Shown here: piece after piece, positions 1 to 5,458 of the stretch
Layout: each line of letters starts with the position of its first letter
How positions within the stretch are numbered: the stretch's first letter is position 1
Origin: a virus
DNA: 20,403 bases
IMG/VR virus record: IMGVR_UViG_3300030099_003698
Coordinates: 1 to 20,403 of that record
Strand: one strand, 5' to 3'
Program-made: the position numbers and the translations under genes
The notes under the pieces: generated by a model
Seen by the model: only the letters and a program-made list of their open reading frames with translations
Told to the model about the DNA's origin: nothing
Databases searched by the model: none

Positions 1-896
1 ACTGGCAACCCTGCGGCAACTGGTATTTCTTCTTTGGATATATGTGTATCAGTAACCCACATTGGATATACAGGTTTGCCTTCATTAATAGTTCCAAGGC
101 GATTCATCACATATACATCTATCCAGCTTTTCGTTTTGCCCTGTATCAGATTCGAGTAATACGTCCTCAATAGGTTTTTTTGATTTTCTGCACTCGTGTT
201 TGGCTGGTATTCGATGATTGATCCGTCCTCGTCTTTTACTTCTTCCATTCCGCTTGGTTGTGTGAAGAACTTCCAATTGTCGGGAGCCACTAACATTTTT
301 GCCTCGTCTGAAGTTATGTGGTCTGGTATTGGCACTTCCCCCGACATAATAGGCCACCAATGATCCTCCTCTGGTGCGTTAGTATCTGCAATCACCCCTG
401 TCCAAGTGGGGCCACCCTCTCTCATAGATGGATACCGACCCACCCTCATAGTACATGCATCAATAATAGATTTTGGTATTTCTCGTGCCTCATTTACCCA
501 CACACCTGTAAGTTCCAATGACAATAGTTTTTTGACATCTTCAGGTCTATCAAGAGCCAGGAATATTACTTCCAGATCAAGATCACCCTGCTGTATGTGG
601 TGAGTATAGGGAACAGACCATTGGAATCTGCCCCATGTATCTTCAGGAAACCAATCTAACCAAGTCTTGATAGTAGTAGTTCTAAGCTGTGGGTTTGTAT
701 TTCTTATGATTGCCCAACGAGACTTGCGTATACCCTGCTCATTCTTTTCTTGTGACAATGCTCTACGAAACACTTCAACACAACAACCAACAGATTTACC
801 AGAACCAACGGGGCCACGAATGCCCCGAAAGAAAGTATTATCCTTCATAAAGGATTTGAGTACTTCTCCATCAGGTTTGTATTTAAATGTTGTCAA
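1..896 (-). CDS. terL: Terminase large subunit, N-terminal part (cut by left edge)
   Basis: This is the ATPase/nuclease motor subunit that packages DNA into the prohead. About 298 residues are visible and the C-terminal nuclease domain lies outside the window. Translation shows a Walker A motif GPVGSGKS at residues 28-35, and a Walker B-type segment GVWVNEARE (about 131-139) with the likely catalytic Glu136. The start is taken as TTG at 896. An in-frame TGA lies two codons upstream, AAGGAT precedes the TTG, and the resulting N-terminus (TTFKYKPDGEVLKSF) places Walker A at the usual distance. The first in-frame ATG (Met17) would trim that conserved lead. The start overlaps the end of the upstream 63-residue gene by 14 bases, so translation is probably coupled. 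No frameshift is seen in the visible part. The family assignment is firm; the subfamily (marine podovirus-like) is from memory. Confidence 0.93.
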   Translation of the reverse strand, partial: MTTFKYKPDGEVLKSFMKDNTFFRGIRGPVGSGKSVGCCVEVFRRALSQEKNEQGIRKSRWAIIRNTNPQLRTTTIKTWLDWFPEDTWGRFQWSVPYTHHIQQGDLDLEVIFLALDRPEDVKKLLSLELTGVWVNEAREIPKSIIDACTMRVGRYPSMREGGPTWTGVIADTNAPEEDHWWPIMSGEVPIPDHITSDEAKMLVAPDNWKFFTQPSGMEEVKDEDGSIIEYQPNTSAENQKNLLRTYYSNLIQGKTKSWIDVYVMNRLGTINEGKPVYPMWVTDTHISKEEIPVAAGLP

Positions 897-1074
897 TATT
901 CATATCCTTGCCAACTTTCATTAGCCTTTCAACCACTTCGGGTGCAATGATGGATATGAGTTTGTCGGCTTCATGGTCAGTGCAGAACTGCTCTGGATGA
1001 TGTTTAAGATGCACCTTCTTTACAATCGTTCTAAGGATGCGTCTTTCTTCTTCGTTTATCGTGTGTAGAAACAT
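883..1074 (-). CDS. Small hypothetical protein upstream of terL
   Basis: A 63-residue acidic/basic mixed protein that starts MFLHTINEEERRILRTIVKK and is predicted mainly helical. It has a His-rich stretch (HLKHHPEQFCTDHEADK) and no membrane segment. The gene starts on the A of the preceding gene's TAA (TAATG) and its last codons overlap the TTG start of the large terminase, so all three genes look translationally coupled. The sequence gives no function. A role linked to packaging or head proteins is only suggested by position. The HxxxHH and C..H residues could bind metal, but the spacing is not a recognised zinc finger. Confidence 0.75.
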   Translation of the reverse strand: MFLHTINEEERRILRTIVKKVHLKHHPEQFCTDHEADKLISIIAPEVVERLMKVGKDMNIDNI

Positions 1075-1331
1075 TACGTCTTTCTATAGCGCGCTGTCTT
1101 TCGCGCAACTTTGCGCGGTTGTTTAGAAAATTGTTTACCTTTTCTAATCGCTCTGCGTTTAGCAGAAGTAGTGGCGGCGTATTCACTGGCCGATAAAGCT
1201 TTAATCGCTTTTTCAGGGAGATAACGCTCACCTGTAGCTTCTGGCCCCTGAGTAGAAGGCTTCCCGCTTTTTGTTCTCCACTTCTGCTTGCCCCATGAAA
1301 GTAGGCTTCTCTGTGATTTTTTGAGTGCCAT
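1074..1331 (-). CDS. Small basic conserved phage protein (85 aa)
   Basis: The 85-residue product is very rich in Lys and Arg (KKSQRSLLSWGKQKWRTKSG near the N-terminus, KQFSKQPRKVARKTARYRKT at the C-terminus). From memory it matches a family of short basic viral proteins with a WxKQKWRTxSGKPS motif followed by GERYLPEKAxxALSxxEYAATT, widespread in marine phages and of unknown function. A GAGAAG ribosome site sits about nine bases before the ATG. The stop overlaps the next start as TAATG. A longer frame across the same bases (1031-1348) is a shadow. The charge suggests nucleic-acid binding or a packaged internal peptide, but that is inference. Confidence 0.85.
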   Translation of the reverse strand: MALKKSQRSLLSWGKQKWRTKSGKPSTQGPEATGERYLPEKAIKALSASEYAATTSAKRRAIRKGKQFSKQPRKVARKTARYRKT

Positions 1332-1344
1332 AACCTATTTCTTC

Positions 1345-1512
1345 TCAACTGGTATAACCACCACCACGTTTCTTATATTCACGAGCAAGCATTTGGGCTT
1401 TTCTGGCTGACCACTGGCCAGGAGCGCCACCTTTTCCACTAGCCTTAATACGATTAAATAAACGCTTCCGCATTGCTGGCTTTGTATAGTTACCCGCCGC
1501 ATTTACAGCCAT
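1345..1512 (-). CDS. Small conserved phage protein (55 aa)
   Basis: A 55-residue product read directly from the minus strand. It starts MAVNAAGNYTKPAMRKRLFN, continues with an IKASGKGGAPGQWSARKAQM segment, and ends YKKRGGGYTS. This pattern (NAAGNYTKP, then RK..FN.IKA, then KGG.PGQWSARKAQ, then a GGGY tail) is one I recognise as a very common small protein in phages, with no known function. The ATG shares its A with the TAA of the preceding gene (TAATG). The next gene starts 13 bases downstream. The product is strongly basic. The intact frame, the expected pattern and the tight packing make a real gene very likely despite its size. Confidence 0.88.
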   Translation of the reverse strand: MAVNAAGNYTKPAMRKRLFNRIKASGKGGAPGQWSARKAQMLAREYKKRGGGYTS

Positions 1513-1709
1513 TATGCTTTGGCCTTATTTTTAAGCATAGCAACAAGTGCTTTTCGTCTGACTGACTTTGGAAGGTCTTTCAAATGAAATAGTGGTTTAC
1601 TAGCTGATGTATGTTTTTTACCTGAATGCACAGTACCATCATTCATTTTATGGCTTTTGCCTTTGAATAAAGATCCATCCTTAAAAAAATGCGGAACACC
1701 CTTTGCCAT
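1512..1709 (-). CDS. Small basic conserved phage protein (65 aa)
   Basis: The 65-residue product starts MAKGVPHFFKDGSLFKGKSH and continues KMNDGTVHSGKKHTSASKPL, ending in a Lys/Ala-rich helix. The repeated pattern of DGxxxKGxxHKMxDGxxHxGxxH resembles a small phage protein family seen next to the NAAGNYTKP protein, known from memory and without an assigned function. It has several His residues spaced by Gly and Lys but no standard metal site. It is coupled at both ends by TAATG overlaps, with the 31-residue gene upstream and the 55-residue gene downstream, so the three are probably made from one ribosome pass. Confidence 0.85.
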   Translation of the reverse strand: MAKGVPHFFKDGSLFKGKSHKMNDGTVHSGKKHTSASKPLFHLKDLPKSVRRKALVAMLKNKAKA

Positions 1710-1804
1710 TAGTACATCCCCCTGCCAGCAGGTTTCATAGGTCTTTTTTTCTTTTTAGACTTCATTGGTTTTTTCTTTTTTTGTAATAGTGATTTGCCAT
1801 ACAT
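1709..1804 (-). CDS. Very small Lys-rich peptide (31 aa)
   Basis: A 31-residue peptide, MYGKSLLQKKKKPMKSKKKK followed by a short RPMKPAGRGMY tail, with about 13 basic residues. It is accepted as a gene because AGTAGGAG lies six to seven bases before the ATG, the frame fills the gap between its neighbours exactly, and its stop overlaps the next ATG as TAATG. The poly-lysine content suggests binding to DNA, RNA or a capsid interior, but no function can be read. The alternative is a leader peptide whose translation feeds the following gene. Confidence 0.7.
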   Translation of the reverse strand: MYGKSLLQKKKKPMKSKKKKRPMKPAGRGMY

Positions 1805-1813
1805 AGCAGACTC

Positions 1814-2134
1814 CTACTTTTTAAAACCTAAAAGATTTTTAAATTGAGTATCTATTGCCTCAACTTGCTTTTGTGCCGCCGCATTAGCTTTACGTTTTTC
1901 TTCAGATGAAGCATCCATTTGTCTAATTTGAGTACGCGCTTTTCTCATTTCTTTTCTAAGAACATTCTGTCCTATTTCATACATACGCCTTCGTTTGCCA
2001 GCACTTTCCCGCGAATAATTAAGTGAGGGATTCATCATACCAGATAATGACATAACTTTATCGTCAAACGATCCTTTGAAGTCTTTTGTTACCATGTCAA
2101 ATAAACTTTTAGGTTTTGTAAACTTAAAATCCAT
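1814..2134 (-). CDS. Hypothetical helical protein (106 aa)
   Basis: The product starts MDFKFTKPKSLFDMVTKDFK and ends DTQFKNLLGFKK. The second half (YEIGQNVLRKEMRKARTQIR and on) is charged and probably a long helix or coiled coil; there is no membrane segment. Start choice: the frame is open back to 2230 with further ATGs at 2191 and 2230, but those overlap the upstream gene by 38-77 bases. The ATG at 2134 lies 20 bases after the upstream stop and follows GAAGTGG at a normal distance. The next gene upstream has a similar AAGTGGTGA sequence before its chosen start, which supports this choice. Function unknown; the position suggests a virion or packaging accessory protein. Confidence 0.7.
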   Translation of the reverse strand: MDFKFTKPKSLFDMVTKDFKGSFDDKVMSLSGMMNPSLNYSRESAGKRRRMYEIGQNVLRKEMRKARTQIRQMDASSEEKRKANAAAQKQVEAIDTQFKNLLGFKK

Positions 2135-2153
2135 TTTATCTACCACTTCTCTT

Positions 2154-2672
2154 TTACTTTGTAAGAATTTTAAATAAACTTGTTGATCCATATCGTGTAT
2201 CAGGATTCTTTTTGATTTGGTTATGAACACGAACCAACTCTGACATCATAATACCTGCACCAACCAAACCTGCTCCTCTTGCAACAGTACTTAAAAGACT
2301 GCGAGATGCAGACGTTTTTTGTGCAGTATTTTTTATAAGATCTTTTATTTTAGGTGCTTGGTAGTCACTTGCCGCCTGATTTGCGAGCGACCTAACTTGC
2401 CTAATATCTGACTTGTTTAATTTTTTAATATCAGCCGCCCTATTGGTTAAAGTTTTCAAAGCACGCTTTCTAGCATTTGCTCTCATCTCTGCGCGATTTT
2501 TAGAGCCAATCTTAGTTGCTTTAGCATCCTGTCGTTTTACTCGTTTTTTTTCTTTTTTTTCTTCCTCGAAACTTTCAGGAAGACCGTCAGACACACCACC
2601 TCTAATACCACGGCCTCTAACTTGCCTAGATCTTTCTCTTACCGTTTCTTCTCTACCAAAACGAATTTCCAT
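2154..2672 (-). CDS. Hypothetical basic protein with C-terminal hydrophobic segment (172 aa)
   Basis: The N-terminal 50 residues are Arg/Glu-rich, followed by a Lys/Arg-rich middle (RAEMRANARKRALKTLTNRA) and a short hydrophobic stretch, LLSTVARGAGLVGAGIMMSE, about 30 residues before the end. That stretch might insert in a membrane, but it is short. The chosen start at 2672 follows AAAGTGGTGA, part of which is the stop of the upstream gene, with good spacing. The upstream ATG at 2702 would overlap that gene by 25 bases. Function unknown. A minor structural or DNA-injection protein is possible but only inferred from its place among late genes. Confidence 0.72.
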   Translation of the reverse strand: MEIRFGREETVRERSRQVRGRGIRGGVSDGLPESFEEEKKEKKRVKRQDAKATKIGSKNRAEMRANARKRALKTLTNRAADIKKLNKSDIRQVRSLANQAASDYQAPKIKDLIKNTAQKTSASRSLLSTVARGAGLVGAGIMMSELVRVHNQIKKNPDTRYGSTSLFKILTK

Positions 2673-2677
2673 ACTGT

Positions 2678-2962
2678 TCACCACTTTTCTTTGTTTGCCC
2701 AATAAGCCGCAGACAATCTGCCTCTGGCTATGTTTCTACGATGACGCGCCTTAAAACTAGCACGTTTCTTTTTAGTTGCCTCACTTTCGCCTTCTTTTGG
2801 TTTGCCAGCAGTCTTGGCTCCCTGCTGTCCAAAGCGAATGGTTTTTATAGTATCACCTACTTTTGCAACTACAACATGAGATTTAGTTGGATGATTAGGA
2901 GTACGCTTTGCCTGGTTGTAGCGTTTCAGTCCTAATCTAACAAGGCGAGGGTCAGTTGCCAT
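2678..2962 (-). CDS. Conserved small basic phage protein (94 aa)
   Basis: It starts MATDPRLVRLGLKRYNQAKR and contains KRTPNHPTKSHVVVAK, TIRFGQQGAKTAGKP, SFKARHRRNIARGRLS and a final AAYWANKEKW. This series of motifs (RFGQQG..TAGKP, then SFKARH..NI..G.LSAAYWA..KW) is one I recognise from many marine phages as a conserved short protein of unknown function. It overlaps the end of the 402-residue gene by 11 bases. The length and both ends look complete. It is strongly basic, like the other small genes downstream of it in this block. Confidence 0.87.
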   Translation of the reverse strand: MATDPRLVRLGLKRYNQAKRTPNHPTKSHVVVAKVGDTIKTIRFGQQGAKTAGKPKEGESEATKKKRASFKARHRRNIARGRLSAAYWANKEKW

Positions 2963-4160
2963 CTACTTCTTCCGCTAATTGGGTAGTGTATGAATTGCCG
3001 CGCCACTTAAATACATCCAAGCCATCAGCACGGCTTTTAGCAAAGGCTTCACCAAATGCCATATCATCATTGTTATCACTGTAAAGACGTTTGCCTATAG
3101 CTGTTTGCATTTGTTCGACACGATTATCGCTTAATATGGCTTTTGGTAATGTAGGCCGCGATGTAAAAAAATTCATATTCATATCAGGGATGTTGCCAGC
3201 TAATCTATCAAATGCTGGTAGTTTAATATCAATATCCAACAAATTACCTGACGCTTCTGCCATATCACCTATCTTTGTTTTTAATTTATCATATATTTGA
3301 AACCCACCATCTTCTGTAGGCGCGGCCTCAAAGAAAGTCATAATGTCTGGCATATCTTTAAAGTCAGGCATTTCCATGTCTACAAACCCAGCAGTTTGGG
3401 CTTCAGGGTTAGCGGCAAAGAAATTTGCAATCTTTTCTCTAGCAAGAGCAATAAACTCTAATGGCACATCATCAGTAGTAATTTTACCTGTGCTTTGAAA
3501 AATATCTTCAACAGAGTTGTAGATGCCATCTAAAAAACTAGCTTGATACAACTCATCTTGTGTTTTAGTGGATGCAATTGTTTGTGCAGGGCTTGGCATA
3601 ACATTGCCCATACTTCTAAGTCTAGCCACAACATCAGGTGGGGCTGTTCCTAAATTAACTAGAGTTTTCCTCGTACCTTCACCAGACACAGAAAAAATAT
3701 TTCCAGGCTCAAAAAGTTTATGGATCTTATCAACTAATCTTCCAGGAGTTTCTCCTTGAGGATCAAAGTTATAATCGTCAACAACTATTAAATTATTATT
3801 GTTATCTACATAAAGATCGCCCTTACCCACTATAGTCTTAGCAACCGTTCCTGGGTCTGTCGCAGATTTTGCAATACCTTTTACTTGATCAAAAAATCCA
3901 CGCCAGCCATCTTCATAAGCATAGGTAGAAACTAAATCATTACCTTCTACAGGATAGTCAGAATAACTTACATTACCAGATCCGCGTAACTGTACCCCAC
4001 GAAGTGCGGCAGTACGCAAAGCATCTAAAGTGCTTTCTGAAATAGTATCTTCTGTAATAGTTGCTTCTGGCAAGGGAACATTCAAACGTTCAGCAACAGA
4101 ACGTAATACCTGAGTACCTAAAAGCCCGAAATGATCAACACTGAAATTCTTTAAAGCCAT
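2952..4160 (-). CDS. Hypothetical phage protein, 402 aa, possible virion-associated
   Basis: A largely hydrophilic, acidic protein starting MALKNFSVDHFGLLGTQVLR. It has no membrane segment or recognisable catalytic motif. Features seen are an Asn-rich turn (YVDNNNNLIVVDDYNFD), a Met/Asp-rich region around DMEMPDFKDMPDIM and a C-terminal tail GLDVFKWRGNSYTTQLAEE. The F.WRG..YTTQLAEE ending is one I have seen at the C-termini of assorted phage proteins; its role is not known to me. An AAAGAG sequence about ten bases before the ATG is a fair ribosome site, and a candidate promoter lies 30-60 bases upstream. It is the first gene of the small-protein operon leading to the large terminase and overlaps the next gene by 11 bases. 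A structural or scaffold-like role is conceivable but unproven. Confidence 0.8.
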   Translation of the reverse strand: MALKNFSVDHFGLLGTQVLRSVAERLNVPLPEATITEDTISESTLDALRTAALRGVQLRGSGNVSYSDYPVEGNDLVSTYAYEDGWRGFFDQVKGIAKSATDPGTVAKTIVGKGDLYVDNNNNLIVVDDYNFDPQGETPGRLVDKIHKLFEPGNIFSVSGEGTRKTLVNLGTAPPDVVARLRSMGNVMPSPAQTIASTKTQDELYQASFLDGIYNSVEDIFQSTGKITTDDVPLEFIALAREKIANFFAANPEAQTAGFVDMEMPDFKDMPDIMTFFEAAPTEDGGFQIYDKLKTKIGDMAEASGNLLDIDIKLPAFDRLAGNIPDMNMNFFTSRPTLPKAILSDNRVEQMQTAIGKRLYSDNNDDMAFGEAFAKSRADGLDVFKWRGNSYTTQLAEEVDGN

Positions 4161-4193
4161 TCAAAACAAACTCTTTTAAATAAATATTTTTTG

Positions 4194-4221
4194 AGTATAC
4201 GTTTTTTTCGAGCCTTGAGAA
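4194..4221 (-). promoter_or_regulatory. Candidate promoter for the 402-aa/terL operon
   Basis: On the minus strand TTCTCA (4 of 6 to the -35 consensus) is followed after 16 bases by TATACT (5 of 6 to the -10 consensus). The -10 ends about 34 bases before the ATG at 4160. An A-rich run lies between the two boxes. The -35 is weak, so this is a candidate only. Confidence 0.4.
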
Positions 4222-4284
4222 GAAATAATGTTTGTAAGGGTGATGTGCGACTAGACGTAACGTACTTTTTCCCCCCACCCCTGT

Positions 4285-4674
4285 CTATCCAAGATCTATA
4301 TCGACTCGTATGTCGCCAGCATGCAGATGCATATGCTTATCTGGGGCTTTGAAACCAGCACGATCTAAGAGATCCTTGCTAGCTTCCAGCTGGACATACT
4401 CGCTTTTCGCAGTGCCAGCTAGCTTGGTGACTGTCGACAGGGCTAACGTAGCTCTTACACCCATCTCCTGTCTCATCTTCTCCATCATATACGCTTGCAC
4501 ATGCGATTGTCCCAAAGCCTTGCTAGCACTCACTCTCCCACTCTCACCATCAGCATATCCCACAGCATGCGCGGCATCTTTCACAGTCCCGCCATTTGCT
4601 ACGAGGTAGTCTACTAGTGCAGTCTGCTTTCTGGTCAGCTTACGCTCTGTCTTGACTAGATTCATCGAACACAT
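4285..4674 (-). CDS. terS: Terminase small subunit
   Basis: The DNA-recognition subunit that selects viral DNA and hands it to the large terminase. The N-terminal third reads RKLTRKQTALVDYLVANGGT then VKDAAHAVGYADGESGRVSA. This is the typical small-terminase helix-turn-helix region (KQ..FV..Y...G....AA..AGY, then a Ser/Ala helix). The remaining residues are helical and would form the ring; the tail ends DIRVDIDLG. Two ATGs are possible, at 4674 and 4665. GAGG sits 3 bases before the first and 12 before the second, so neither spacing is ideal. The gene is separated from the large terminase by nine genes and lies next to a GC-rich structured intergenic region, a typical position for a packaging signal. 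Confidence 0.88.
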   Translation of the reverse strand: MCSMNLVKTERKLTRKQTALVDYLVANGGTVKDAAHAVGYADGESGRVSASKALGQSHVQAYMMEKMRQEMGVRATLALSTVTKLAGTAKSEYVQLEASKDLLDRAGFKAPDKHMHLHAGDIRVDIDLG

Positions 4675-4682
4675 AATCCTCA

Positions 4683-4698
4683 GTATGCTGGTGCATAC
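4683..4698. repeat. Perfect inverted repeat GTATGC-TGGT-GCATAC
   Basis: Six-base arms around a four-base loop, lying just upstream of the ribosome site of the small terminase gene. As RNA it could form a hairpin close to the translation start; as DNA it could be an operator. Confidence 0.55.
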
Positions 4699-4736
4699 CT
4701 GCGGAGTTTAAGAGGGTTCGTCAAGTAAAATCAAGT

Positions 4737-4748
4737 TGCAATATTGCA
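4737..4748. promoter_or_regulatory. 12-bp palindrome TGCAATATTGCA (candidate operator)
   Basis: A perfect 12-base palindrome with no spacer, in AT-rich sequence between the divergent genes. Size and symmetry fit a binding site for a dimeric regulator. No regulator gene is identified with certainty in the window, and a palindrome of this size can also arise by chance. Confidence 0.4.
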
Positions 4749-4774
4749 TTTCTCATTTGCGTATTCTGGTGTTC

Positions 4775-4789
4775 CGACTGTACTAGTCG
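4775..4789. repeat. Inverted repeat CGACT-GTACT-AGTCG with adjacent AGTCGT repeat
   Basis: Five-base arms around a five-base centre. AGTCGT occurs at 4785-4790 and again at 4793-4798, so one arm is also directly repeated. This could be an operator or part of a larger nucleoprotein site. Confidence 0.35.
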
Positions 4790-4814
4790 TGGAGTCGTAG
4801 TCCTCTCAAGGCGT

Positions 4815-4990
4815 GGTACGGGGTCATTCCCAACCGACTTGCCCCGACAGTACACCCTGGCTCACGGTTGCATACCCCCGCCCGCACCACTCGGGCTTCG
4901 CCCGACCGTGTTAGGGGTCGCGGCTTCGCCGCTATGCAACCCCTCACCAGTGTGTCATGTGGGGCGCGTAAGGTTGGGATGTCCCCAACC
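4815..4990 (+). other. GC-rich structured element (leader RNA, origin or packaging site)
   Basis: The core is an outer stem GGTTGCATA (4866-4874) with TATGCAACC (4933-4941), nine perfect pairs. It encloses two hairpins: TCGGGC-TTC-GCCCGA (4891-4905) and GCGGC-TTC-GCCGC (4920-4932). This makes a three-way-junction shape. On each side lies a related palindromic element: GGTACGGGGTCATTCCCAACC-like at 4815-4835 and GGTTGGG-ATGTC-CCCAACC at 4972-4990. The 4821-4835 and 4972-4985 segments can also pair with each other (13 pairs, one mismatch, one bulge). The last hairpin ends 21 bases before the ATG at 5012. The pairing is read directly from the sequence; the role is not known. Confidence 0.6.
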
Positions 4991-5011
4991 ACTTCTAGAG
5001 AGGAACTACAA

Positions 5012-5386
5012 ATGTCCAAGACAAAAGTACAATCGCAACACACCATGAACGTAAATGAGGTCATTTCATATTGCACCTCTGCTGATGACTCACCTGCATC
5101 TCAAACTTCGCAGGCACGCGGTCTAGCATACATGCACGATACAACGTGCGATTATCTACTCAAGACAATCGCTGATGTTCAAGCTGACATCGAATCCATT
5201 GATGCTGAATCAGACCGAGCCACAGAATCAATACAACTCTTAAAGAAAGAGAATCTGCTGACACGGCTCGTTGATGATTACAAAATCAACTTTGCAAAGA
5301 TGCAAGCCGCCATCGAGGTTCACGAGGCTTTCAAGGCTGACTATCAACAGTCTTACAAAATGCTTCACAAACCACAGCAGTTCTAA
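5012..5386 (+). CDS. Hypothetical helical protein, first early gene (124 aa)
   Basis: The product starts MSKTKVQSQHTMNVNEVISY. Its second half is a long charged helix (KTIADVQADIESIDAESDRA and on) typical of a coiled coil. There are no membrane segments and no enzyme motif. The start at 5012 is chosen because AGAGAGGA lies about seven bases upstream. The frame is open further back to 4868, but that stretch is the structured GC-rich element and gives an unlikely Arg/Pro-rich sequence. The gene is followed seven bases after its stop by a strong hairpin. As the first gene after the divergent region it could be an early regulator or host-takeover protein, but this rests on position alone. Confidence 0.78.
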   Translation: MSKTKVQSQHTMNVNEVISYCTSADDSPASQTSQARGLAYMHDTTCDYLLKTIADVQADIESIDAESDRATESIQLLKKENLLTRLVDDYKINFAKMQAAIEVHEAFKADYQQSYKMLHKPQQF

Positions 5387-5393
5387 GCAACAT

Positions 5394-5418
5394 GGAGCGA
5401 GGTTCACAGCCTCGCTCC
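5394..5418 (+). other. Intercistronic hairpin without U-tract
   Basis: GGAGCGAGG and CCTCGCTCC form a perfect nine-pair stem around a seven-base loop, seven bases after the stop at 5386. No T-run follows, so it is not a standard intrinsic terminator. It could be an RNA-processing or 3' end-protecting structure, or could need an accessory factor. Confidence 0.65.
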
Positions 5419-5429
5419 TACATTGCCTG

Positions 5430-5458
5430 TTGACAACTCAGTAATACTTATGCACAAT
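5430..5458 (+). promoter_or_regulatory. Sigma70-type promoter TTGACA-17-CACAAT
   Basis: The -35 is a perfect TTGACA at 5430-5435. The spacer is 17 bases, and the -10 CACAAT at 5453-5458 matches four of six. A start site near 5465 would place the ribosome site AAGGAG (about 5470-5475) very early in the message. It lies between the hairpin after the first gene and the small membrane-peptide gene at 5486, so the promoter would drive the main early block. Confidence 0.65.
5448..5456 (+). promoter_or_regulatory. DnaA-box match overlapping the promoter -10
   Basis: TTATGCACA fits the TTWTNCACA DnaA-box consensus and overlaps the -10 hexamer. Chance alone predicts about one match in a window of this length, so the location, not the match, is what makes it notable. 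The same early block encodes a protein with a DnaA domain IV-like DNA-binding motif. Confidence 0.4.

Larger units (their letters stand above)
4675..5011. other. Divergent intergenic region, rich in inverted repeats
   Basis: A 337-base gap between the small terminase (leftward) and the early genes (rightward). No credible gene is present: the open frames crossing it are shadows of symmetric GC-rich sequence. It holds at least six inverted-repeat elements, listed separately where clear. The right half (about 4800-4990) is clearly more GC-rich than the flanking genes. Weak promoter-like sequences exist in both directions (for example TTGATT, 18 bases, TAAACT on the minus strand towards the small terminase), but none is convincing. 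Possible roles are an early/late control region, a pac or cos site, or an origin. Confidence 0.6.

Noticed and set aside
85-603. Small open frames on both strands within the terminase region
   Set aside because: They are out of frame with the terminase, whose motifs and uninterrupted frame explain these bases.
1031-1348. 105-residue minus-strand frame
   Set aside because: It covers the 85-residue conserved gene in another frame and has no recognisable pattern.
4868-5011. N-terminal extension of the first early gene back to 4868
   Set aside because: It would cross the folded GC-rich element with an Arg/Pro-rich sequence, while the ATG at 5012 has a good AGAGAGGA site.
4783-5076. Minus-strand open frame in the intergenic island
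   Set aside because: It runs through symmetric GC-rich repeats, overlaps the start of the first early gene and has no sensible ribosome site.
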